Below, one piece after another: positions 17,657-26,176 of a stretch of DNA of 64,000 nt (the first letter of the stretch is position 1; each line of letters starts with the position of its first letter). A model generated the notes under the pieces. The model was not told the DNA's origin. It ran no database searches and was given only the letters and a program-made list of their open reading frames with translations. Source of the stretch: OPU3-GD-OMZ sp001901525 (lineage in GTDB: Bacteria > Pseudomonadota > Gammaproteobacteria > Methylococcales > Methylomonadaceae); contig CAXCEI010000004.1 in the NCBI GenBank assembly GCA_963981505.1, positions 6,019-70,018 on the forward strand. Reading direction: 5' to 3'. The translations under genes and the position numbers were made by a program.

Positions 17657-19386
17657 GGTTTATAACCTTGAGATGCTAACACCAGTGGCTTCTTTTGATC
17701 CTGATAAAAAGAAGGGTCCACACCCAAAATACGCATACTTCGGCTCATCACCTTCGAAAACACCGGCCCCGCAACAGCACCCCCATAATAATCACCGGCC
17801 GTTGGTTCATCAATTAATACCGCCATGACTAAACGTGGATCTTGCGCTGGAATAATCCCGACAAAAAGCGATAAATATTGCTCGTTAGAATAGCTACCAT
17901 TGATAATCTTTTTAACTGTTCCTGTCTTACCTGCAACTGAATAGCCCGCAACTCGTGCCTTATAAGCAGTGCCATCCTTTTCTACGACATGCTCCAACAT
18001 GGCTCGAATATTACTTGCTGTTTTGGGTGTAAATACGCGTTGTGAATCTTGGTCATAGTCTCGCTTTAAAAGCGTCACAGAATGTAACAAACCATCATCT
18101 GCTAACGCAGTATAAGCTCTTGCCAATTGTATAACTGACATAGAAACACCGTACCCAAAAGATAGCGTCGCTTGTTCAAAGTCATTCATATACTGATAAT
18201 CAATCAAGGTCCCACTCGCCTCGCCTGGAAATCCCACTCCGGCAGATTGCCCCATTCCTAAGCGATTATAAAAACCCCACATCGCTTCTGCTGGCATTTC
18301 ATTAGCAATCTTACTAACCGCAACATTGCTGGACTTTTTTAGAATATCTGTTAACCCAAGAACACCATAATTACGAAAATCACGCACGACATTTCTGCCA
18401 ATACGATAATAACCCGGTGATGTATCCACGACATCATTAGCGCTGACATAACCCCCATCCAATGCACTCGCAATCAAGAATGGCTTTACTGTTGATCCCG
18501 GCTCAAAAACATCTGTCATTGCACGATTACGATAGCGGTATCCTTGTAAGTCACCTCTATCATTGGGATTAAAACTTGGCTGATTAACTACAGCTAAAAC
18601 CTCTCCGGTTTTAGCATCTAACATTACTAAAGACCCTGAACTGGCTTGGTGTGATTTAACGGCTGCTTTAAGCTCCCGGTATGCTAAATATTGAAGACGA
18701 CTATCTATGCTTATTTGCAGGTCTCTTCCTGGAACCGGACTGCTTATTTCTTCGATATCCGCAATGACATTTTTCTTACCATCGCGCATGACTCGTTTTT
18801 TACCCGGCACCCCTCTCAACACTTTTTCAAAGGCTAATTCAAGCCCCTCTTGACCAATATCATCGATATCAGTAAAACCCAATAGATGACCTGTTATTTC
18901 ACCTGAGGGATAAAACCGTTTAAATTCCCGGTCTAAATGCACCCCGGTTATCTTCAAAGCTTTTACTTGCGCAGCGACAACGGGGCTGACATGCCTTTTT
19001 AAGTAAACAAAATGTTTATCCGTATTTTTCTCAATAATTTTTGTAAACTTTCCCTGAGGTAACTTAAGAAGGCTTTCAAGAGCGGTAATGTGTTGTGAAG
19101 CAACATCACTAACTTGCTTTGGGTTTACCCATACAGATTTCACAGGCGTGCTTATCGCAAGTGGCTCACCATTTCTATCAACAATTTTTCCTCTATACGC
19201 TGAAACATTCACATCAACAATATGCCTAATATCACCCTGATGCTTTAAAAAATCTTTTTCTAACACCTGAAGGGAAATTGCTTTGCCAAGCAGTATTAAC
19301 ATCCCACAAAACATGACCCCACAAAGAATCTGTCGCCGTTGTGTTGATCCTGTTAAACGCTCTGTTTTTTGATAGCTTGAAATCAT
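17653..19386 (-). CDS. ftsI: Septal peptidoglycan transpeptidase FtsI (PBP3)
   Basis: FtsI is the class B penicillin-binding protein that cross-links septal peptidoglycan. The 577-residue protein has one transmembrane helix around residues 20-40 and a pedestal domain with AYRGKIVDRNGEPLA. The transpeptidase domain carries the three penicillin-binding motifs: S298-T-V-K301, S352-S-N354 and K487-T-G-T490. It overlaps ftsL by one base and murE by four. The order ftsL-ftsI-murE is the standard dcw arrangement. Confidence 0.98.
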   Translation of the reverse strand: MISSYQKTERLTGSTQRRQILCGVMFCGMLILLGKAISLQVLEKDFLKHQGDIRHIVDVNVSAYRGKIVDRNGEPLAISTPVKSVWVNPKQVSDVASQHITALESLLKLPQGKFTKIIEKNTDKHFVYLKRHVSPVVAAQVKALKITGVHLDREFKRFYPSGEITGHLLGFTDIDDIGQEGLELAFEKVLRGVPGKKRVMRDGKKNVIADIEEISSPVPGRDLQISIDSRLQYLAYRELKAAVKSHQASSGSLVMLDAKTGEVLAVVNQPSFNPNDRGDLQGYRYRNRAMTDVFEPGSTVKPFLIASALDGGYVSANDVVDTSPGYYRIGRNVVRDFRNYGVLGLTDILKKSSNVAVSKIANEMPAEAMWGFYNRLGMGQSAGVGFPGEASGTLIDYQYMNDFEQATLSFGYGVSMSVIQLARAYTALADDGLLHSVTLLKRDYDQDSQRVFTPKTASNIRAMLEHVVEKDGTAYKARVAGYSVAGKTGTVKKIINGSYSNEQYLSLFVGIIPAQDPRLVMAVLIDEPTAGDYYGGAVAGPVFSKVMSRSMRILGVDPSFYQDQKKPLVLASQGYKP

Positions 19387-19646
19387 TACTGTTTTATATA
19401 GATAATCTCATTATATTTTGGCGTCACAAGATTCAACCTTGAATGCGCCTGATCTTCAATACGACTGTGTTCTGATAATGTCATTAATTCTAATTGCAAC
19501 TGTCCCCACTCTGTTTCATACCGGTCCAGACTGACTTTAAGCCGCTGCATTTCAATAAATAACGTTCTCGCCTGATATTGGCTATAAACCACACTCACTG
19601 ATGACCCTAAAAACACAACAACCAACAAAATCCTTCTTAAAATCAT
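19386..19646 (-). CDS. ftsL: Cell division protein FtsL
   Basis: FtsL is a small bitopic protein that forms a coiled-coil complex with FtsB and FtsQ and activates FtsWI. The 86-residue product has a single N-terminal membrane helix (about residues 5-22, RRILLVVVFLGSSVSVVYSQ). A predicted coiled coil (LFIEMQRLKVSLDRYETEW) and the family-like end HSRIEDQAHSRLNLVTP follow. Sequence conservation in this family is low. The call rests on size, topology and position between rsmH and ftsI. Confidence 0.92.
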   Translation of the reverse strand: MILRRILLVVVFLGSSVSVVYSQYQARTLFIEMQRLKVSLDRYETEWGQLQLELMTLSEHSRIEDQAHSRLNLVTPKYNEIIYIKQ

Positions 19647-19650
19647 GCGC

Positions 19651-20583
19651 TCACCCTAACCGCTCAGCTATACGTAATACCGCACTTCTTGACCGAGGAT
19701 TCTGCATCACTTCGACATCACTCGCCTTAATGGCTTTACTGACTTTCTTAAACGTTATTTGACTGCTGTCATCCTCTACAGGTCCTCGTGACAAAGACGT
19801 ATATTTGCCTCGAGACTGATCACGGATAAAGCGCTTTACAATTCTATCCTCCAACGAATGAAATGACATAACCATTAAAATGCCACCCGGTTTCAACACA
19901 TCAATTGATTGCTGAAGCGCCTGCTTTAACTGCTCTAACTCCTGATTTATTTCGATCCTGATTGCTTGAAAACTACGTGTAGCTGGGTGTTTATGTTTTT
20001 CCCTAACGGGAATAACCGTCTCAATCAAATTAGCTAATTGCCGGGTTGTCCGCAACGGCTCAACAGTCCGCTCCTTAATAATCGCTGTTGCGATCCTTCG
20101 TGCAAACCGCTCTTCACCATAACCCCTTAGCACAGCAATCAAAGTCTTTTCATCAACGGCTGCCAACCACTCTGCTGCACTAACCCCCACACTCGTATCC
20201 ATACGCATATCCAAAGGGCCATCCCTCATAAAACTAAACCCACGAGAAGAGTCATCCAACTGTGGAGATGACACACCGAGGTCTAACAAAATTCCGTCAA
20301 TCTGTCGCTCCCAGCCTTGCGCGGAAACTGATTGCCCCAACAATGAAAAGCCCTGATGATGCAAACTAAAACGATGATCTAACAATAACTGTTGTGCATT
20401 ATCCGAAGCGATTGCCATCGGATCTCTATCCAGCGCAAGTAACCCCCCGTTGTCACCTAACGCTGCTAAAATGCACTGACTGTGCCCACCCCGACCAAAA
20501 GTACAATCTACATATTTACCATCCTTCTTAATGTTAAGGCCCTGTATACACTCCTCAAGCATTACCGGTAAATGTTCAACCAC
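19651..20583 (-). CDS. rsmH: 16S rRNA m4C1402 methyltransferase RsmH
   Basis: RsmH (formerly MraW) N4-methylates C1402 of 16S rRNA. The 310-residue protein begins with EHLPVMLEECIQGLN and has the SAM-binding motif YVDCTFGRGGHSQCIL, the motif GILLDLGVSSPQLDD, RGFSFMRDGPLDMRMD, and the C-terminal MVMSFHSLEDRIVKRF with PRSRSAVLRIAER. It lies 21 bases after mraZ and four before ftsL. Confidence 0.98.
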   Translation of the reverse strand: MVEHLPVMLEECIQGLNIKKDGKYVDCTFGRGGHSQCILAALGDNGGLLALDRDPMAIASDNAQQLLLDHRFSLHHQGFSLLGQSVSAQGWERQIDGILLDLGVSSPQLDDSSRGFSFMRDGPLDMRMDTSVGVSAAEWLAAVDEKTLIAVLRGYGEERFARRIATAIIKERTVEPLRTTRQLANLIETVIPVREKHKHPATRSFQAIRIEINQELEQLKQALQQSIDVLKPGGILMVMSFHSLEDRIVKRFIRDQSRGKYTSLSRGPVEDDSSQITFKKVSKAIKASDVEVMQNPRSRSAVLRIAERLG

Positions 20584-20604
20584 ACCAACACCCGCCCTTA
20601 AAAA

Positions 20605-21072
20605 TTAAAAAGAAATTGCTGCCAGTTCTTCGGTGGCATTATCCTCATCACTTAACAACCATTCACTTTCCTTAGCTGTCCAAATCGACTCATTCCAAAT
20701 TTCAAATTTATTTAATTGCCCTAACAGAACAACTTGCTTTTCTAATTTGGCAAAACTTCTTAAATTCTCAGATAACAAAAGTCGCCCCTGACCATCCATT
20801 TCACACTCAGTCGCATAACCAATTACAAAGCGCCTCAATCTTCCAGCCATTTTATTTAATGTCGGTAATTTACTGATTTTTTCTTCCAAAGACTCCCATT
20901 CAGGGAGAGGATAAAGCCATAAGCATCCCGCTTCACCCGAACCTGTTTCATCGACAGCAACCGTAACAACCAGCTGGCCTGAACAACAATCAGAAAGTTC
21001 TGCACGATAACGCGTTGGGATCGCTAATCGCCCCTTTGCATCCATACTGACTGAACTAACACCTCGAAACAA
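20605..21072 (-). CDS. mraZ: Transcriptional regulator MraZ
   Basis: MraZ is an AbrB-like DNA-binding protein that represses the dcw promoter in E. coli. The 155-residue product has two repeats of the DxKGRL-type motif: SMDAKGRLAIPTRYR near residue 9 and EMDGQGRLLLSENLR near residue 91. The start is TTG at 21072, which gives the family start MFRG; the next ATG is ten codons in and would remove conserved residues. A GGGGTGA ribosome binding site lies just upstream. It heads the dcw cluster and is preceded by its own candidate operator. Confidence 0.96.
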   Translation of the reverse strand: MFRGVSSVSMDAKGRLAIPTRYRAELSDCCSGQLVVTVAVDETGSGEAGCLWLYPLPEWESLEEKISKLPTLNKMAGRLRRFVIGYATECEMDGQGRLLLSENLRSFAKLEKQVVLLGQLNKFEIWNESIWTAKESEWLLSDEDNATEELAAISF

Positions 21073-21087
21073 AAATCACCCCAAATC

Positions 21088-21122
21088 ATCCAAAAAAAAC
21101 CACTATTAACCACTTCTACCCA
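21088..21122 (-). promoter_or_regulatory. Candidate MraZ operator: four phased TGG boxes
   Basis: On the minus strand the sequence reads TGGGT, TGGTT, TGGTT and TGGAT, each starting exactly ten bases after the last (boxes at 21122, 21112, 21102 and 21092, separated by five-base spacers). MraZ of E. coli and Mycoplasma is known to bind TGGGN direct repeats with this ten-base spacing. The array sits between the promoter and the mraZ start, where a repressor would block initiation or early elongation. Only the first box matches the TGGG core fully. A fifth, out-of-phase TGGGG at 21083-21079 overlaps the ribosome binding site. Confidence 0.75.
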
Positions 21123-21132
21123 CTTTATGGGA

Positions 21133-21161
21133 ACTATAGGGTTCTCATTTGAGATAGTCAA
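21133..21161 (-). promoter_or_regulatory. Sigma-70 promoter of the dcw cluster (Pmra)
   Basis: On the minus strand, TTGACT (21161-21156) and TATAGT (21138-21133) are separated by exactly 17 bases. Each box differs from the sigma-70 consensus at one position. The predicted start of transcription, near 21126, lies just upstream of the phased MraZ boxes and about 54 bases before the mraZ TTG codon. This is the only strong promoter I see for the chain of tightly packed genes from mraZ to ftsQ. Confidence 0.85.
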
Positions 21162-21222
21162 GCCTGTTAATAGGTTTTTTTCCTTTGGTGACAATGACTT
21201 AGACGAATTATCGCCACAACCA

Positions 21223-21252
21223 TTTTAAAATACGCCCAAGGGTATTTTAAAA
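21223..21252. repeat. Perfect 11-bp inverted repeat with 8-base loop
   Basis: TTTTAAAATAC at 21223-21233 is matched by its exact reverse complement at 21242-21252, with the loop GCCCAAGG between them. It lies about 60 bases upstream of the mraZ -35 box. It could be an operator for an unknown regulator, or an AT-rich hairpin that stops readthrough from rnpB into the dcw promoter. It lacks the GC-rich stem of a standard terminator. Confidence 0.7.
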
Positions 21253-21393
21253 ATATATATATTTCATTGAATTAGGAGAATATACTAATGTTAAATAGAG
21301 AATAGACCCTTGAAACTCATTGAAAATAAATAATTCACCGGGGCCTTAAAGCGTTAATTTTTCAATGATGCGCTTAGGAAAAACGCAAGACAC

Positions 21394-21413
21394 ACACCTC
21401 TGGATAGAGGTGT
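21394..21413 (-). terminator. Possible rnpB 3' hairpin/terminator
   Basis: A seven-base-pair stem (ACACCTC / GAGGTGT) with a six-base loop lies about ten bases beyond the RNase P RNA 3' end. On the minus strand it is followed by mixed sequence and only later by a short T run, so it is not a textbook intrinsic terminator. It could define or protect the rnpB precursor 3' end. Confidence 0.4.
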
Positions 21414-21422
21414 AATTAAAAA

Positions 21423-21781
21423 GAGCCGGCCTATAAGCCGGGTTCTGTCGAGAACAGCCATTCATCTAGGCAACAAGTCGCCTCGTTGCTCAAGCAATCT
21501 ACCCAAGAATCATGCGGGCCGCATGTCTGGCAATAGCCAATATTCTTCTATTTGATCTTGCTCCGGGATGGGGTTTACCCTGCCATCGCTGTTACCAGCA
21601 ATGCGGTGCGCTCTTACCACACCATTTCACCCTTACCTCATGTAAACATAAGGCGGTATATTTTCTGCGGCACTTTCCGTAGACTTGCGTCCCCCAGGCG
21701 TTACCTGGCACCCTGCCCTTTGGAGCCCGGACTTTCCTCTACCTCCTTAAATTAAAGAAATAGCGGCTGCTCAGCCGGCTC
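21423..21781 (-). ncRNA. rnpB: RNase P RNA component (M1 RNA, bacterial type A)
   Basis: RNase P RNA is the catalytic ribozyme that trims tRNA 5' leaders. On the minus strand the 359-base region starts GAGCCGGCTGAGCAGCCGC and ends with the complementary CCGGCTTATAGGCCGGCTC, closing helix P1. The conserved core GAGGAAAGTCCGGGCTCC is present near the 5' end. Also present are the substrate-binding loop region with GGGTAAACCCC and the late conserved CAGAACCCGGC. Ends are set by the P1 pairing and may be off by a few bases. An rnpB gene between mraZ and rsmI is also the arrangement in pseudomonads. Confidence 0.95.
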
Positions 21782-21789
21782 AACTTGTA

Positions 21790-21798
21790 ACTATATCA
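21790..21798 (-). promoter_or_regulatory. Extended -10 promoter of rnpB
   Basis: On the minus strand the sequence TGATATAGT is an extended -10 element (TG, one base, then TATAGT). Eight bases separate it from the predicted 5' end of RNase P RNA, a normal distance to a transcription start. No good -35 box is visible 16-18 bases further upstream, which extended -10 promoters tolerate. Confidence 0.6.
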
Positions 21799-21848
21799 TA
21801 ATTAATTCTTATTTTTACCCCCTAAAAGCCTCGCCATAGAGAAAATAA

Positions 21849-22706
21849 TTACTCGCTCTTTGCCTGTGTAATCCGCAAAGCCTCACGGTACAGTAATTTC
21901 TTGCTACCTGCTGTTATCTCTACTGCCAAAGCCACTGCTTCTTTCACCGTTTGTTTTTTCAACAAAATAGTCAGAATCCGCAACTGCTCAGCCGATATTT
22001 CACTGACCTTCTTTACAGTACAACTTTCAACAATGACGACAAATTCACCTTTACGCATATTTTTATCATCTTCAACTAAACTTAACACCTCATGAATCGG
22101 TGCGTAAATAATAGTTTCATAAACTTTAGTCATTTCTCGCGCTATCGCTATTTTTCTCTCAGCCGGGAAAATAGCGGCTAAATCGTGCAAGCAAGCTAAA
22201 ATACGATGGCTTGACTCATAAAAAACCCAAGTAGTACTATCATTCAATTTTTCAGTAAATAACGCTCTTCGAGACGACGAGGTCCGCCCTAAAAAACCTT
22301 CAAAACTAAAACGACTCACGGCCACACCGGAAGCCGACAATGCCGCCACCAAAGCACAAGCCCCCGGGACAGGCGACACAACAATACCCGCCTCTTTAGC
22401 CAACCGCACGAGCGGTAAACCAGGGTCACTAATCAATGGCGTACCAGCATCAGAAATAAGCGCAATACTTCCCCCTGAGATTAATTGCTTAACCAACTCA
22501 GGCGCCTTAAATTCTTCATTGTGATCATGTACGGAAATCAGTTTATTCTGTATTCCATAATGTTGCATCAACAACCGAGCGCGCCGCGTATCCTCCGCAG
22601 CAATACAATCGACTGAACGCAATACCTCAACAGCCCGGTAACTAAAATCTGCCAAATTACCTATTGGTGTCGCAACAATATATAGTCTATTATCCAAGTT
22701 AGCCAC
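21849..22706 (-). CDS. rsmI: 16S rRNA 2'-O-methyltransferase RsmI
   Basis: RsmI 2'-O-methylates C1402 of 16S rRNA, the same nucleotide that RsmH modifies at N4, so the window holds both C1402 enzymes. The 285-residue tetrapyrrole-methylase-fold protein has LYIVATPIGNLADFSYRAVE, IAAEDTRRARLLMQHYGI, ALISDAGTPLISDPGLPLV and PGACALVAALSASG. The start is GTG with GAGGG upstream. Only 27 bases separate it from the divergent lpoA, so the two promoters must overlap or extend into the coding regions. Confidence 0.96.
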   Translation of the reverse strand: MANLDNRLYIVATPIGNLADFSYRAVEVLRSVDCIAAEDTRRARLLMQHYGIQNKLISVHDHNEEFKAPELVKQLISGGSIALISDAGTPLISDPGLPLVRLAKEAGIVVSPVPGACALVAALSASGVAVSRFSFEGFLGRTSSSRRALFTEKLNDSTTWVFYESSHRILACLHDLAAIFPAERKIAIAREMTKVYETIIYAPIHEVLSLVEDDKNMRKGEFVVIVESCTVKKVSEISAEQLRILTILLKKQTVKEAVALAVEITAGSKKLLYREALRITQAKSE

Positions 22707-22733
22707 TCAACCCTCTTTTAATCCAAACATCCA

Positions 22734-24593
22734 ATGAAATACCTCACCCTCTATTTTTTTACTGCATTGCTTATCAGCCTGATAACCGGTTGCAGCAAAA
22801 ACATACACAAAAACGACTTAACCACCCAGAAAGCCGAAACCGCAGAACACTTAGTTAACCACGGCCAATTCGAGGCGGCTGCAAAAATCTATCAAAAATT
22901 AGCGGATAAAAGAAGCGCTCTACAAGACCTTTTCCGTTTTAAAACAATTAACGCTTTAGTTAAATCAAACGACTTTTCAACCACCTTAATTTACGCAAAA
23001 AACATCAACCCAGAACATCTTAATCAAGACCAACGCTTATATCTTAATTTTCTTTTTGCACAAATAAATTTACATTATCATGCGGCCGAAAAAGCACTCA
23101 AACAACTTGCACGACTATCGCCCCAACAACTTACCCCTGAAGACCGAATAACCTACCAACACTGCTTAGCACAGGGTTATACCCTCACGGGCCAAGTAGC
23201 CAAAAGCATACACGCCCAACTTGGGCTCATTCCACTGCTCTCGGCAACTAACCAACAACAAACCCTTTCTATTATCTTGGCAACCCTGCAACACCTCCCC
23301 CTTGAAAAACTAGATCTTCTCGAATCAAGTAATCTTGGCGACTGGGTCTCACTCACTAAACTATTACGTAAAACTATTCGACGCACACCTAGTTCAGAGC
23401 AAGAAATCACACGCTGGTTAGAACAACACCCTCAACTCCCTATCACCCATGAGCTGCTTAATACCTACTTAAACCATGGCAAAAGCCCTATATCCCCAGC
23501 ACATTCGATCGCATTAATACTACCCAATAGCGGCCCACACAGCCAACAAGCAAATGCCATCAAAGAAGGGTTCCTCGCCGCCTACTATCATAACAACACC
23601 GCGGACCGACCCGCTATACAGTTTTACGACAGCACAGAAAACGACTCCAAACAACTTTACCAACACGCTGTTAATGACGGCGCAGACCTAATTATTGGCC
23701 CTCTGGAAAAACAAAACATTTTACAACTCGCCAACATAAAAACATTAAAAATTCCCGTTTTGGCACTTAATCAAATTGATAATCTCGCCAAGAAAAACCT
23801 CTACCAATTAAGCCTCTCTCCGGTAGATGATATTTTTCAATTAACCATGAAGGCCACTCAACAAGGTCACAACCGCATATTGTTGTTACATCCGGATACC
23901 GCTACCGGGAACAGACTCAGGCACTATTTAGAATATTTCTGGCCTAAACAAGGACGACTTATTATTGATAACCAAGCCTATTCCCCTGACAAAAATGACT
24001 TTTCTACCCCCATACAACGCCTACTCAACCTTAACGAAAGCAACTCGCGCATAAAAAAACTTAAAACCTTTATACCTGACCTAAAGGCGATAGCCAGAAG
24101 ACGACTGGATATCGATGCCATTTTTCTCATCGGACAACCGCGCTCTGCACGGTTATTAAAACCCCAATTACAGTTCCACCGAGCCGAAGAGCTACCGGTT
24201 TACGCGACATCACAAATCTACTCTGGCCTGCCTAACCCACTGCAAGACAGTGATCTGGATGCAATCACTTTCTGCGATATTCCCTGGCTGTTCAAGCAAA
24301 CTTATTCTGGCCCCTTAAGCCTTGAAAACTTAAAACCCTCGTGGCAACAATTCCCACAATCCTATCTTCGACTTATCGCCTTAGGAATTGATGCTCACCA
24401 ACTCATTCCACATTTAAATAATCTACAAAACATTCTTTTCAGAGGCGCAACGGGTCATTTACTCTTGGCCAAAAACAATCACATCAGTCGCCAACTGGTC
24501 TGTGCAAAATTCAAGGCAGGCAAGCCCAAACTATTAGGCTTTACTCCCCATCAAGCGCTGTACCCATCTGGCAACAATTTCAACCCACCATGA
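22734..24593 (+). CDS. lpoA: Outer membrane lipoprotein LpoA, activator of PBP1A
   Basis: LpoA spans the periplasm from the outer membrane and stimulates the peptidoglycan synthase PBP1A. The 619-residue product has a lipoprotein signal ending in LITGC (cysteine about residue 20). Residues 30-240 are helical and TPR-like. A periplasmic-binding-protein-like domain follows from about residue 260 (SIALILPNSGPHSQQANAIKEGF) to the end, with ADLIIGPLEKQNI and AIFLIGQPRSARLLKPQL. The adjacent yraN, diaA and dolP match the E. coli yraM-yraP cluster. The end overlaps yraN by four bases. Confidence 0.93.
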   Translation: MKYLTLYFFTALLISLITGCSKNIHKNDLTTQKAETAEHLVNHGQFEAAAKIYQKLADKRSALQDLFRFKTINALVKSNDFSTTLIYAKNINPEHLNQDQRLYLNFLFAQINLHYHAAEKALKQLARLSPQQLTPEDRITYQHCLAQGYTLTGQVAKSIHAQLGLIPLLSATNQQQTLSIILATLQHLPLEKLDLLESSNLGDWVSLTKLLRKTIRRTPSSEQEITRWLEQHPQLPITHELLNTYLNHGKSPISPAHSIALILPNSGPHSQQANAIKEGFLAAYYHNNTADRPAIQFYDSTENDSKQLYQHAVNDGADLIIGPLEKQNILQLANIKTLKIPVLALNQIDNLAKKNLYQLSLSPVDDIFQLTMKATQQGHNRILLLHPDTATGNRLRHYLEYFWPKQGRLIIDNQAYSPDKNDFSTPIQRLLNLNESNSRIKKLKTFIPDLKAIARRRLDIDAIFLIGQPRSARLLKPQLQFHRAEELPVYATSQIYSGLPNPLQDSDLDAITFCDIPWLFKQTYSGPLSLENLKPSWQQFPQSYLRLIALGIDAHQLIPHLNNLQNILFRGATGHLLLAKNNHISRQLVCAKFKAGKPKLLGFTPHQALYPSGNNFNPP

Positions 24594-24970
24594 CCCAAGG
24601 AACACCTCCAAAAAATATATCATCGGGCGCTGTTGCCGAAGAAATTGCCCATAATTTCCTAATCACAAGAGGACTATCTCCTCTCGACCGAAATTACCGC
24701 ACTCACTTTGGCGAAATAGATTTAATTATGAAAGACAATAAAACATTAGTTTTCATTGAAGTCCGTTATCGTTCGTATGATCACTTCGGCTCAGCGGCTG
24801 AAAGTATCACCAAAAAAAAACAAAACCGTATCATTCAAACCGCACAACATTTTATAATGTCACATCAAGTAACCGAAGCCATCAGGTTTGATGTCGTCGC
24901 AGTAGCACCCGACACATCAAAAAAAATGACCTGCAACTGGATAAAAAATGTTTTTCAAGACTGTTTATAA
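24590..24970 (+). CDS. yraN: UPF0102 family YraN-like protein (nuclease fold)
   Basis: The 126-residue protein belongs to the UPF0102/YraN family, which resembles Holliday-junction-resolvase-type nucleases but has no firmly established role. The family motifs are AEEIAHNFLITRGL, the acidic GEIDLIMKDNKTLVFIEVRYR (GEID plus E-x-R/K) and the ITKKKQNRIIQTAQHF helix. It overlaps lpoA through ATGA and precedes diaA by six bases, so it is probably cotranscribed with both. Confidence 0.93.
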   Translation: MTQGTPPKNISSGAVAEEIAHNFLITRGLSPLDRNYRTHFGEIDLIMKDNKTLVFIEVRYRSYDHFGSAAESITKKKQNRIIQTAQHFIMSHQVTEAIRFDVVAVAPDTSKKMTCNWIKNVFQDCL

Positions 24971-24976
24971 AACCTA

Positions 24977-25564
24977 ATGCCAATGCAAGATCGTATCAAT
25001 CAACACTTTAATGCCAGTATCGAAACAAAACAAGCCGCAGCCGCTTTACTGGGTCCAGACATCAGTACCGCAGCACAACTACTGGTCACGGCTCTACTCG
25101 AAGGCAAAAAAATATTAACGTGCGGCAATGGTGGCTCAGCCGCCGATGCCCAGCATTTCTCCTCTGAATTACTTAATCGTTTTGAACGAGAGCGTCCACC
25201 ATTACCTGCTATCGCACTGACAACGGACAGCTCAACACTCACATCTATTGCCAATGATTATCATTACAATCAGGTTTTTGCAAAACAACTCCGGGCTTTA
25301 GGTCAGTCAGGCGATATACTGGTCGCCTACACGACCAGTGGTAATTCTGAATCGATAATTTATGCTATTAATGCCGCACATGACAAAAAAATTACCACCA
25401 TTGCATTAACCGGAAAAGAAGGGGGCGCAGTTTCTGACTTACTACTTGCCAGTGACATTGAAATCAGGGTTCCGTCACAATCAACAGCCCGCATTCAAGA
25501 AACCCATTTACTAATCACACACTGCCTCTGTGATCTGATCGACCATCAATTATTCGGTGACTAA
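24977..25564 (+). CDS. diaA: SIS-domain DnaA-associating protein DiaA (GmhA-like)
   Basis: In E. coli DiaA binds DnaA and promotes timely initiation of replication. Its close relative GmhA is sedoheptulose-7-phosphate isomerase. The 195-residue SIS-domain protein has ILTCGNGGSAADAQHFSSEL (residues 46-65), ALTTDSSTLTSIANDY and VAYTTSGNSESIIYAI. Sequence alone does not separate DiaA from GmhA securely. The position between yraN and dolP favours DiaA, and no heptose genes are nearby. A second ATG at 24983 is an alternative start. Confidence 0.85.
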   Translation: MPMQDRINQHFNASIETKQAAAALLGPDISTAAQLLVTALLEGKKILTCGNGGSAADAQHFSSELLNRFERERPPLPAIALTTDSSTLTSIANDYHYNQVFAKQLRALGQSGDILVAYTTSGNSESIIYAINAAHDKKITTIALTGKEGGAVSDLLLASDIEIRVPSQSTARIQETHLLITHCLCDLIDHQLFGD

Positions 25565-25568
25565 AATA

Positions 25569-26150
25569 ATGACCATATTTCGAATTTACCTACTCTGTAC
25601 CCTCAGCCTATTAACCGGCTGCAGCCAATTGGGCACGTTTGCATCAGAGATCTCTGGACTTTCTCTACTCCACGACCGACGGCACAGTGACACTGTCATA
25701 AATGATGAGATTATTGAACAAAGAGCCATGATGGATTTATTAAGCAATGAAGCCCTCTTTGTTCATACTCACATTAATGTCACTACTTATAACGGCGCCA
25801 TTCTTGTCACCGGCGAAACACCAACGCTCAACTTACATAAAAAAGTTATTGCAATTTTACGGATCATCCCCGGTGTTAAATTTGTTCACGATCATCTCAG
25901 AACAACGCAGCCCAGTTCATTTTACGCACGCAATCGAGACACTTTTATTACTGCTAAAGTCAAATCCGACCTAGCCAACATCAACTATATTCCTGGTTTT
26001 GATGCGACCCGTGTAAAGGTTATCACTGAAAATGCTACTGTTTATCTAATGGGCTTAGTCCGAAAATCCGAAGCTAAAGCCGTAATTAACCGAGCCAATA
26101 AGGTATCAGGGGTCAATGAAGTTATTCAAGCATTTGAATATATAGATTAA
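25569..26150 (+). CDS. dolP: BON-domain outer membrane lipoprotein DolP (YraP)
   Basis: DolP is an outer membrane lipoprotein with two BON domains that helps maintain outer membrane integrity and peptidoglycan amidase regulation in E. coli. The product has a lipobox LLTGC near residue 18. BON domain 1 covers about residues 55-110 (HTHINVTTYNGAILVTGET) and BON domain 2 about residues 120-190 (ITAKVKSDLAN through VSGVNEVIQAFEYI). I chose the ATG at 25569 (193 residues), which has GGTGA eight bases upstream. A GTG at 25557 overlapping diaA is possible. Confidence 0.9.
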   Translation: MTIFRIYLLCTLSLLTGCSQLGTFASEISGLSLLHDRRHSDTVINDEIIEQRAMMDLLSNEALFVHTHINVTTYNGAILVTGETPTLNLHKKVIAILRIIPGVKFVHDHLRTTQPSSFYARNRDTFITAKVKSDLANINYIPGFDATRVKVITENATVYLMGLVRKSEAKAVINRANKVSGVNEVIQAFEYID

Positions 26151-26176
26151 TCTATAAAAAATTATACTTAGCACAC

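Larger units (their letters stand above)
21162..21422. other. Non-coding region between the mraZ promoter and rnpB
   Basis: This AT-rich stretch has no gene I recognise. It holds a long perfect inverted repeat (21223-21252), a run of alternating TA near 21254-21262, and a hairpin next to the rnpB 3' end (21394-21413). A five-codon open frame on the plus strand (ATG at 21288, stop ending 21305) has a perfect AGGAG nine bases upstream. It encodes only MLNRE and points toward rnpB in antisense, so it may be chance. Confidence 0.5.

Noticed and set aside
21288..21305. Five-codon leader peptide (MLNRE) with a perfect AGGAG
   Set aside because: Too short to support as a gene; it runs antisense toward rnpB with no attenuator-like structure directly after it.
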